Below are positions 6,742 through 12,410 of a stretch of 15,699 bases of DNA, one piece after another. Each line of letters opens with the position of its first letter. The first letter of the stretch is position 1. The translations under genes were made by a program, and so were the position numbers. The stretch comes from JACCTH01 sp050741915. GTDB taxonomy: Bacteria; Actinomycetota; Acidimicrobiia; Spongiisociales; ZC4RG35. The notes beneath the pieces were generated by a model. That model had not been told where the DNA came from. It did no database searches and worked only from the letters and a program-made list of their open reading frames with translations. The stretch lies in assembly GCA_050741915.1 (NCBI GenBank), contig JBOGEX010000033.1, positions 1 to 15,699 on the forward strand, read 5' to 3'.

Positions 6742-7198
6742 CGAGATACCTCCTGAGCTTTTCCCGAGCAAGGTGCAAATACCGCCTCAGGGTCCCCGGC
6801 CGGACGCCTAGCAGCGCGGCAGCCTCCTTGGGCTCGTGGCCAACCCAATACACGAGGTAGACGGCAGCCCGCTGTTGAACGGGGAGCTCAGCGACCGCGC
6901 GAGCGACGTCATCCCCGATCACGAAGTCAGCCGTTGGGTCATCCTCGCCCGGCAACATGGCAAAAACCGACTGGGTGTCCCGCTCGCGATTAATGCGACG
7001 GTGGTTCGAACGGGCCCTGTTGAGGACTGCCTGCATGAGATATGACTGAGGGCTCTCAAGTGTGGACAGCGAGCGCCTTCTCAAAGTCGCCACCATCACC
7101 TCCGAAACAAGGTCGGCGGCCTGATCTGGACCTACCAGTGACGCAGCAAAACGCATCAGTGGCCCTCTGACCTCTTCATAAATGGACTGATCCGTCAC
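6734..7198 (-). CDS. ECF-type RNA polymerase sigma factor
   Basis: This is a 154-residue sigma-70 family protein with only regions 2 and 4. Region 2 spans about residues 8-72 (ADLVSEVMVATLRRRSL, then SPQSYLMQAVLNRARSNHRR). Region 4 spans about 98-151 (AVAELPVQQRAAVYLVYWVG, then the helix-turn-helix PKEAAALLGVRPGTLRRYLH). There is no extra C-terminal domain. The start is GTG7198; no ATG lies in frame nearby and the ribosome binding site is weak. The gene ends inside the start of the membrane propeller gene, forming a two-gene operon like other ECF sigma/regulator pairs. Its regulon cannot be read from this window. Confidence 0.9.
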   Translation of the reverse strand: MTDQSIYEEVRGPLMRFAASLVGPDQAADLVSEVMVATLRRRSLSTLESPQSYLMQAVLNRARSNHRRINRERDTQSVFAMLPGEDDPTADFVIGDDVARAVAELPVQQRAAVYLVYWVGHEPKEAAALLGVRPGTLRRYLHLAREKLRRYLDE

Positions 7199-7231
7199 GC
7201 TGCACTCACGTGGTAGACGATCGGCGTGCCC

Positions 7232-8139
7232 TCAGCGTTGCACGCGAGTTTGGATTCTCTGATCAGCCTTTCCCCGACTGTTTCCTCTGAAGCGCCCCGG
7301 GTTTCGTGGATACTCACTCCACTTTGAGCGATTGGTGCCCCAATGGCCGGTGCCGGGCGGATAGTCCTTGATGAGTTCCTGGGTGACGGCGCTCCATTGG
7401 TCCACTGGGAAATAGACCCATGGCCCGAAAGGACCGAGCGGTCGACGCGGCCGGTGGTCCCAGGCGAGGCGTTTGGACGCCGCGGGCCTGCAGGCGACTG
7501 ATCACTTAGTCAGGATCAATTTTGAACTGGCTCAGCATCGACTCCCCGCCGGGGTCGCCATAAACCAGGGCCAAGAGCACGTGGCTGGTTGTCGAAGCTC
7601 GATGCCCCCATTCCGATCGCGATCCCCTGGACCCATCCGAGGACAAGCTGGTAAGCGGGCGTCGATGAAGTTCCACTTTTCCTTCGGGGCTTGTCCCAGC
7701 GGGCGACCCGTTCCCGAGCTCGCTCGTAGCTCAGGCCCAACGCGGTCAAGACCTCAGAGGAGACGGTCGGCGCTGAGAGTTTGAGCGATGCCAGTAGGAA
7801 GTGGACATGGTGCAGTAAGGGTGGCGCAGGTCCTGCGCTTCGGCGAAGGCTCCCGTGCTGATGTCGAAAGAGACCGACGAACTCCAGCGTGGCGCTCCAT
7901 CGATCTCGACCAGCAGGCCCTCCAGGAATCAAACCGAATTCACGGGCGATGGTCGCCCGGGCGTCACGCAAGCTCGAATGCCAGCCTTCCATCCGTTCGG
8001 CCGGGCGACCGGCGAACTTGGGGTGAGAGGCCAGAACCCGATCCAGAGCCGCTTGTTCGCCCAACTCAAACGCTCTCTTCAATTCTTTGACCTGGGTACG
8101 GAGCTGATCCAGATCGGGACGATCCGGCCATGAAGACAC
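7232..8139 (-). pseudogene. Clp N-terminal-domain protein pseudogene (at least four frameshifts and a nonsense codon)
   Basis: GTG8139 has AAGGAGG at 8146-8152. The first frame gives WPDRPDLDQLRTQVKELKRA, a linker found ahead of Clp_N-like repeats in actinobacterial proteins. Homology then hops between frames. After REFGL (about 7925-7940) the sensible frame becomes FLEGLLVEIDGAPRWSS and FDISTGAFAEAQDLRHPYCT. Near 7805 it returns to HFLLASLKLSAPTVSSEVLT and LGLSYERARERV. Near 7585 it moves to HVLLALVYGDPGGESMLSQF. It is cut by TAA at 7506-7508, where VISRLQARGVQTPRLGPP follows in frame. Near 7445 it shifts again to FGPWVYFPVDQWSAVTQELI. Two Clp_N-type repeats are recognisable. The right-hand family is fairly sure; a product is unlikely. 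The 3' limit (TGA at 7232) is uncertain. Confidence 0.72.
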
Positions 8140-8286
8140 GACAAACCTCCTTCCCTCTATGCCCGTGTCGGCTACCTCGGGCGGGTCGGAGATCCGATTC
8201 CGGTCGATCCGAATTTGCAGATGGACTCGGTCCTTGCCGCCGACAGGAGGCGACCTGCGACGGTCTAGCAGTCCGTGTACTTCCGC

Positions 8287-8328
8287 GCTCGGATCACCTA
8301 CTTCCGAGCTATATCGCTCCGATAGCTC
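8287..8328 (-). terminator. Overlapping alternative hairpins downstream of the GNAT gene
   Basis: GCTCGGA/TCCGAGC (8287-8293 with 8303-8309) and GAGCTAT/ATAGCTC (8306-8312 with 8322-8328) are perfect 7-bp stems that share the GAGC at 8306-8309. Only one stem can form at a time. They lie about 30-70 nt past the GNAT stop. A terminator role is inferred. The rest of 8140-8358 shows nothing recognisable. Confidence 0.35.
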
Positions 8329-8358
8329 AACTGCCCCCGATCGGCGCGTATGGGCGGC

Positions 8359-8814
8359 TTACTCTCTCCCTGCGTAGTACGGATTCGAAAAAGGCCATGC
8401 CTCATGGATCCACGCAGACAAGGCCCCTCGAACCGCCGTATCTAACTCGGCACGACTCTCGCGTACCCATGAACTGACTTCCGCGTCGTAGCCCGGGAGG
8501 CGACCTCGATAGATGTAGATGCAGCCAATGACATCGTCACCGTCGAGGATCGAGTAGGTGAAGCCCCTGCGCTCCTCGAAGTCCTTGGCATGTCGGACCA
8601 GATCCTCCAAGTTCGCTTCCAGCGTCATGGTTACCGGCCAATCTGGCTCTTCATCTACACCGAATCCGGGAGTAGACCGGATGTGGTCGATGCTCGACAT
8701 CCAGGCAGCGTGGTCACGGTCGTTGTGTTGCTCGCCTAACGGTTCCAGGTGGAACTCAGACCAGGCGTAGGTACGCGGGACTTCGAAGCTCGGCGGTACC
8801 AACGAATCTGTCAT
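8359..8814 (-). CDS. GNAT family N-acetyltransferase
   Basis: This is a 151-residue protein. The core acetyl-CoA fold is suggested by RRGFTYSILDGDDVIGCIYI (residues about 83-102), the beta4/beta5 part of GNAT proteins, then EVSSWVRESRAELDTAVRGA and a closing WPFSNPYYAG. The canonical Q/RxxGxG/A pyrophosphate loop is replaced by RESRAEL, as in a divergent subfamily. The substrate is not inferable. Reading continues upstream in frame to 9123, but that part overlaps the methyltransferase on the other strand, so ATG8814 is preferred; its ribosome binding site is poor (AGAAGAG directly adjacent). It diverges from the methyltransferase across 67 nt, which must hold both promoters. Confidence 0.75.
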   Translation of the reverse strand: MTDSLVPPSFEVPRTYAWSEFHLEPLGEQHNDRDHAAWMSSIDHIRSTPGFGVDEEPDWPVTMTLEANLEDLVRHAKDFEERRGFTYSILDGDDVIGCIYIYRGRLPGYDAEVSSWVRESRAELDTAVRGALSAWIHEAWPFSNPYYAGRE

Positions 8815-8881
8815 CTCTTCTGCAGCCGTTGACGTAGTTACATGCGCGTGATTGATTGATAAGAAAGAGAGAGAAGGATCA

Positions 8882-9649
8882 ATGCGCGCCTCGATCGATC
8901 CGGAAGGCAGCGAGATCATTGTTATCCACGAGTTGGTGGATTTCGCGGGCACTGATGTGCTCGAAGTGGGGTGCGGGGATGGACGGGTGACCTGGAGGTA
9001 CGCTGGGGAGGCCGCCTCCGTTCTCGCCATGGATCCGAACAAGGAGAAGATCGAGCGTGCCACGGAGGCCGTCCCCGCGTCACTCCGCTCCAAGGTGAGT
9101 TTCGTGGTGGAAGACATCACCACCGTTGAACTTCCCCCGGATGCCTACGACGTGGCAATCCTCTCCCACTCGTTGTGATGCATCCAACTGGAGGGCGTCG
9201 TGCACGCCCTGGGTCGCATTCATCGCTCGCTGCGGTCGGAGGGTGTCCTGCTCGATCTCCATCCCCAGCCAGAGAACGCTGGAGTGGAGGTGTGGCAGGG
9301 AGGCCGGGTCGAGCGCCTCGGCCACACCGACCAGGAAGGGGACATCAGGGAAATCCTTGAGGCTCGAGCCCGACTGGATCTAGCCGAAAGGGATGGCTGG
9401 TACGTCACCAAGGGTCGAAGGTTCTTCGACTCGCTCTCGCACTTCCCGAGTGCCGAAGATTGGCTGGAATACCAGGCCCGGGAGGGATACACCGGCGTCG
9501 TCTCGGAGGAGTTACTTGCCTCAGCGCGTGATCTCCTGGCTACCGGAGGCGGTGAGTTCGTCGTCCGGGAACCCATCCGGGCTTCGCTGCTCAACCGCCG
9601 TCCGAGACCGGGAAGTGACGATGTCCGCCATGGTGAGGGGCCGACCTGA
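8882..9649 (+). CDS. SAM-dependent methyltransferase interrupted by one in-frame UGA (possible selenoprotein or nonsense pseudogene)
   Basis: ATG8882 follows AAGGA by 5 nt. Motif I of class I methyltransferases is VLEVGCGDGRVT (residues 26-37), an acidic motif II follows (AMDPNKEKIERA, Asp51), and EDITTVELPPDAYDVAILSH is the motif III/IV region. Codon 99 is TGA (9176-9178). The same frame then continues without any other lesion for 156 residues: CIQLEGVVHALGRIHRSLRS, EGVLLDLHPQPE (post-motif strands), to a TGA at 9647. The full length of 255 is normal. The interrupted spot reads SHSL-UGA-CIQLEG, where relatives, as I remember them, have Cys or Trp. A stem-loop at 9192-9210 has SECIS-like placement. 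Selenocysteine insertion and a recent nonsense mutation are both open. The target of methylation is unknown. Confidence 0.7.
9192..9210 (+). promoter_or_regulatory. Candidate bacterial SECIS stem-loop after the in-frame UGA
   Basis: AGGGCGT (9192-9198) pairs perfectly with ACGCCCT (9204-9210) around the loop CGTGC, which has G at its second position. The loop starts 20 nt after the UGA at 9176-9178. Bacterial SECIS elements are known to lie immediately downstream of the Sec codon with a small G-containing apical loop. Chance hairpins are common in GC-rich DNA, so this is only suggestive. Confidence 0.35.
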
Positions 9650-9680
9650 AGCGGTGATGGGGCCGCCCCCCTCCCGCGGA

Positions 9681-9697
9681 TGAGGTGCAAAACCTCA
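9681..9697 (+). terminator. Small hairpin after the methyltransferase gene
   Basis: TGAGGT-GCAAA-ACCTCA forms a 6-bp stem with a 5-nt loop 32 nt after the stop at 9649. There is no T-run. It is a possible weak terminator. Confidence 0.3.
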
Positions 9698-9744
9698 AAC
9701 CCGGACCCGAGGCGCCCGGTGGTTCGGACTCCCGCAGGTAGGCG

Positions 9745-9880
9745 CATAACACTTGATTCGTGCGCGTAACGCTCCGATCCCAAGGTGTCCGAGATCGGCA
9801 CATCTTGCTCGAACCACGCCGGACGTGCCGATCTGGCGCACAATTCGATCGGAACGTTATGCGTCGCATCGAGGGTTATG
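9745..9880. repeat. Long imperfect inverted repeat with ~58-nt arms, MITE-like
   Basis: The left arm 9745-9803 and right arm 9823-9880 are complementary over nearly their whole length, with a 19-nt centre. In the inner 41 positions I count 31 matches; the outer part pairs with a one-base gap (CATAAC...GTTATG at the tips). Each arm carries the boxes (A/G)TAAC and AGATCGGCAC(A/G)T at a fixed 26-nt offset, also seen singly at 4508. This may be a non-autonomous mobile element or a large structured site. No flanking target duplication was recognised. Confidence 0.65.
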
Positions 9881-9964
9881 GGTGGAGTGTTGCCTGGTTC
9901 AGTTGCGGGACGCAGATCGGGCCATCCGAACGCGGGAGGGTGCTGAGGCTCAGAGGAGGTACCG

Positions 9965-10030
9965 GTGTCAGAGCCGATCGTGTTCATCAGCCACAACAGG
10001 ATAAGGAACATGGTATGCACGCCAGGTTGA
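9965..10030 (+). pseudogene. Start of an antibiotic biosynthesis monooxygenase-like gene, truncated
   Basis: AGAGGAGGT at 9952-9960 sits 4 nt before GTG9965, an excellent initiation site. The frame gives 21 residues beginning SEPIVFISHNRI, which looks like the first strand of small ABM/dimeric alpha-beta barrel proteins. It then stops at TGA10028. No continuation is recognisable in any frame. It is either a degraded remnant or a genuine short peptide. Low confidence. Confidence 0.3.
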
Positions 10031-10253
10031 TGACCATGAGGCTTGTCGATCTACTCGCTGTCGATTCTGAAACGGCAACGCAGACTTACTACCCCTGCCT
10101 TCTCATGGACTCGGGCTGCACGACGGATGCCGGCCGAGTTGCCTTTTGGAAACGAGGTTGAGGCCCATCGAGCCTTTGGTTCGCCTGGAGCCAATTCCAC
10201 CCCGGCTCCCTACTCTGGTCTGCCGGTGCCCAGCCGTGAGGCTGTGCGCTAGC

Positions 10254-11084
10254 TCAACCGGCATCGTCGTCGGCATACACCGCCAACTCCACGGCACCAG
10301 TGTTGCCACCGGTAGATTCTTCGACCTCGAACCTGAACACCTGTCCGGTGATCGCAAGATCGGTCACCGACGGATCCGCTGGGTTTCCTGCGGGAAAGGG
10401 GCCATAGCGGACCCCGTCGACCACTACCGAGAACGACCTGACGGTGGCCGATCCATCAGCCATTGACCTGGTTAGGTACGCGAGCCCGGAAACCTGGCGC
10501 GGTTGGCCGAGGTCGAGCGTGAGGAAAGCATCATCCCCGTCGCCCACCGACGACCACTCCGTGGTGGGGTCGCCGTCAATAGCGTTGCTCGCCAACCACG
10601 ACGATCCGAACTCACTGCTCACCTCGACCACGGTCGCGCCCACCGCGACGTTTTCGCCAAAGGAGTTGGCGTCAGCAACCGCTTCGTCTCTTATCGGAAG
10701 GGTGAACGTCATCAACTCAGTCGTGTAAAGCGTTCCGTTAGCTGTCGATCCCTGTACCCGGAAGTAGTACGTCTCTCCCGCCTTCGCACCCGGTAGGAAG
10801 ACGTCGTGCTCCACGATCCCGGCACCGGCCATGTTTAGGGAGTTGTTAAACCGTCCGAGCGCCTCGGTCTCGCCCCAGACGATCGCACAGATCATCGGTT
10901 CGGTGGTAGTCACATGGAAAACCCCACGATCGGGGAAGCCGGGGTCGTTCTCAAACAAGAACTCGGATGCCTGAACTTCCGAGAACGGCCTCACTGCGGT
11001 TCCGGCTGCACCATCCGCGCTGCACGCGGCCAATAACAGAACGCCAGCCATCGCGAGCAGCGAACGTCCTGTGCGTCCCGACAT
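10254..11084 (-). CDS. Lipoprotein with C-terminal F5/8 type C (discoidin) domain
   Basis: This is a 276-residue protein. Residues 1-21 are a lipoprotein signal peptide (GRTGRSLLAMAGVLLLAAC) with a lipobox ending at Cys21, so the protein should be anchored outside the membrane. Residues about 48-130 look like a fibronectin-III or similar beta-sandwich (GVFHVTTTEPMICAIVWGET, then AKAGETYYFRVQGS). Residues about 143-270 match a discoidin/galactose-binding fold: NAIDGDPTTEWSSVGDGDDA, LTLDLGQPRQVSGLAYL, VRSFSVVVDG, FRFEVEESTGGNTGAVEL. Such domains bind carbohydrates or phospholipids. The start ATG11084 is chosen because it begins the signal peptide; a weak AGGA lies upstream. It is a lone gene on this strand, with no operon partner visible. 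Confidence 0.85.
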   Translation of the reverse strand: MSGRTGRSLLAMAGVLLLAACSADGAAGTAVRPFSEVQASEFLFENDPGFPDRGVFHVTTTEPMICAIVWGETEALGRFNNSLNMAGAGIVEHDVFLPGAKAGETYYFRVQGSTANGTLYTTELMTFTLPIRDEAVADANSFGENVAVGATVVEVSSEFGSSWLASNAIDGDPTTEWSSVGDGDDAFLTLDLGQPRQVSGLAYLTRSMADGSATVRSFSVVVDGVRYGPFPAGNPADPSVTDLAITGQVFRFEVEESTGGNTGAVELAVYADDDAG

Positions 11085-11582
11085 CGAGTTCAAATCCTGG
11101 CAGGTACTGCTCGCAACACGCCGTGCCTCCCACTCCGGCGAGGAGTTCCACGTTCCTGGCGGCACGGCTGGCAAGATGGACGCGTCGCTCGGAGGACCCT
11201 GCCATGAGCAGCCGCCGCTACTGCCGCTCGACACCTCTATTTCGGGCCAACAAAAAGCTACCGCCAGCGGATGGTGGTAATGCCTGCTGCGATCCGCGAG
11301 GGCTGCTGCCTCATCACCTTGAGGGGCTCGAGGTACCAGCGGCCGACATCGCCGGCCGACTCGGTAGTCGACGGCAAGTATGGAGGGACATCAGAGCCGA
11401 CGGGCTCGTCGTCTACGGACTGAGTCTCGCAGAGCTCGAAGGATCTGACGATGGTTAAAAAGGAAAGGGACCAGAGGCAGTCGAGCGCGCTCAGAAGTGT
11501 GTCGCCATCGCTCGACGGGTCGTCGCCTCCCGCTCCTGAACGACAGCTTTGGCTCAACCTCGTGCGGATTCCTGACGCGAAA
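11085..11582. other. Stretch without an intact gene between lipoprotein and tRNA-like gene
   Basis: This holds the upstream region of the lipoprotein gene and the possible nucleotidyltransferase tail ending at 11458. Otherwise I see no promoter or hairpin I would stand behind. Confidence 0.5.
11330..11458 (+). pseudogene. Possible C-terminal remnant of a MNT-type nucleotidyltransferase
   Basis: The plus frame ending TAA11456 gives EVPAADIAGRLG followed by SRRQVWRDIRADGLVVYG and LSLAELEGSDDG. The phrase RxxVxRDIxxDGxVxYG resembles the last helix and strand of minimal nucleotidyltransferase antitoxins. The GS-x10-DxD catalytic part is not found upstream. An ATG at 11451 overlaps the stop, as in MNT-HEPN operons, but the 54-residue frame it opens (to 11615) runs into the tRNA-like gene and shows no HEPN motif. 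This is a guess from a short tail. Confidence 0.3.
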
Positions 11583-11656
11583 GGCCAGGTCAGAGCACCC
11601 AAACCTTCGGTCTGAAAAACCGTACGGCGGCAGTTCGATCCTGCCCCTGGCCACCA
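11583..11656 (+). tRNA. tRNA-Phe(GAA)-like gene with abnormal D-arm, encoded CCA
   Basis: GGCCAGG (11583-11589) pairs perfectly with CCTGGCC (11646-11652), followed by ACCA. The T-arm is perfect (GGCAG-TTCGATC-CTGCC, 11629-11645). The anticodon loop CTGAAAA at 11612-11618 has U33 and anticodon GAA, with a 4-bp stem CGGT/ACCG and one T-T mismatch. The acceptor stem and CCA look like a typical actinobacterial tRNA-Phe. The D-arm does not fit: between the acceptor and anticodon stems there is TCAGAGCACCCAAACCT, without a 4-bp stem or the loop GG. Length is 74 nt. It may be a decayed or rearranged tRNA gene or one with unusual structure. Confidence 0.6.
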
Positions 11657-11759
11657 GCAACATCTTCAGTGCTGACAGGGGCTTTGCAGTTCGCCCTACC
11701 CGGATCATTCGCGTCTCTTCCGGGTTCGTATCTGGCTGCGGGGGGAACGGCGACTGCCT

Positions 11760-12311
11760 GCATTGACTCTTCGGGTGTCGCGACGGGGAGTTGGCGCATG
11801 ATCTCGAGGCCCCGTTCGTTCTTCCCGCCCTCGGATGTGAGGTCGTCCCATGTTTCGATCTCGGCGAGGGTGCGTTCGGCCCAGGAGTCGACGGTATTGA
11901 GGAGGCTGATGAAGAAGTCCGCGGCGAGAGCCCGCATGTAGACCTGGTCTTGGGTGGTGGCGATTCCGTCGAGGAACTCCTGTTTGCGAAGAGACGGATC
12001 ATGGCTTCGAAGTCCATGGCGAAAGATGAAAGCGGTGTGCCCAGCCAATCCCGCAGCACCTCTTTCCCCTCATTAGTGATTGAGTAGATGGTGCGGGCTC
12101 GTTTCCCGGTGTACTCCTTCCTCCCCTTGAGCAGACCCATCGAGGAGAGGCGTTTCACTTCCCGGTAGATAGCGCTTTCCGCCCGAGGCCAGACGTATCT
12201 GAAGTAGCGGACCCGCTGTTGTGCCAGCTTGTAGGTGGACCATGGTCGCACCGCGACCTGAGCGGGAACCGCATATGAGGTTGTGGTCAGCTGTTCACTG
12301 GTCGAACCCAC
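11760..12311 (-). pseudogene. PadR family transcriptional regulator, frameshifted
   Basis: GTG12311 has GGAG 8 nt upstream. It opens with STSEQLTTTSYAV, then RPWSTYKLAQQ, YVWPRAESAIYREVKRLSSM (the PadR recognition helix) and the wing RKEYTGKRARTIYSITNEGK, up to MDFEAMIRLF. At about 11985-11990 one base appears to be lost. Homology resumes in another frame as KQEFLDGIATTQDQVYMRAL, then SWAERTLAEIETWDDLTSEG and ERGLEIMRQL. The stretch between ALAADFF and WAERTLAEIE seems about 25-30 residues shorter than I expect for this family. The DNA-binding half is intact and could still be made as a truncated protein. The 3' limit is unclear: the second frame stays open to 11590, across the tRNA-like gene. 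It diverges from the BBE-type flavoprotein gene. Confidence 0.75.
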
Positions 12312-12340
12312 TTGACATACTCCAAATAGTAGTATACGCT
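12312..12340 (+). promoter_or_regulatory. Promoter of the BBE-type oxidoreductase gene
   Basis: Consensus TTGACA (12312-12317), a 17-nt spacer and TACGCT (12335-12340) lie 70 nt before ATG12411. The first TACTCC half-site lies in the spacer, so a repressor there would block transcription. Confidence 0.6.
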
Positions 12341-12359
12341 TTACTCCTGTTTGGAGTAT
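12317..12359. promoter_or_regulatory. Operator region with three TACTCC half-sites (PadR-type)
   Basis: ATACTCCAAA (12317-12326) and TTTGGAGTAT (12350-12359) form a perfect 10-bp inverted repeat with a 23-nt spacer. A third half-site TACTCC (12342-12347) forms a tighter palindrome with GGAGTA (12353-12358), and GTATAC (12332-12337) sits centrally. The array lies between the padR-like pseudogene and the flavoprotein gene. Binding by PadR is inferred. Confidence 0.6.
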
Positions 12360-12410
12360 AGGGACAAGCAGGGCATACAGTGAACTGCGTCGAAGAAGGA
12401 GCACGTGGCC

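Larger units (their letters stand above)
9650..10253. other. 604-nt stretch without an intact gene
   Basis: Between the methyltransferase and the lipoprotein I see a 6-bp hairpin (TGAGGT/ACCTCA, 9681-9697), the long inverted repeat at 9745-9880, and a short ABM-like start at 9965. The open frames present (9760-10161, 10146-10466 and others) show no family pattern. From 10031 to 10253 I see nothing recognisable. Confidence 0.6.

Noticed and set aside
7286..7320. IS3-like terminal sequence (GCGCCCCGGGTTTCGTGGAT)
   Set aside because: It lies inside the readable C-terminal part of the Clp_N-type pseudogene (SKWSEYPRNPGRF) and no transposase or partner end is present.
8815..9123. N-terminal extension of the GNAT gene to 9123
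   Set aside because: This part overlaps the methyltransferase on the opposite strand, is Ser/Thr-rich and lacks a ribosome binding site; ATG8814 gives a normal GNAT length.
9715..9740. tRNA T-arm-like GGTTCGGACTCC
   Set aside because: No acceptor or anticodon stems can be built around it on either strand.
9220..10020. 266-residue minus-strand frame
   Set aside because: It is antisense to the methyltransferase and runs across the inverted repeat; composition is Ser/Pro/Arg-rich noise.
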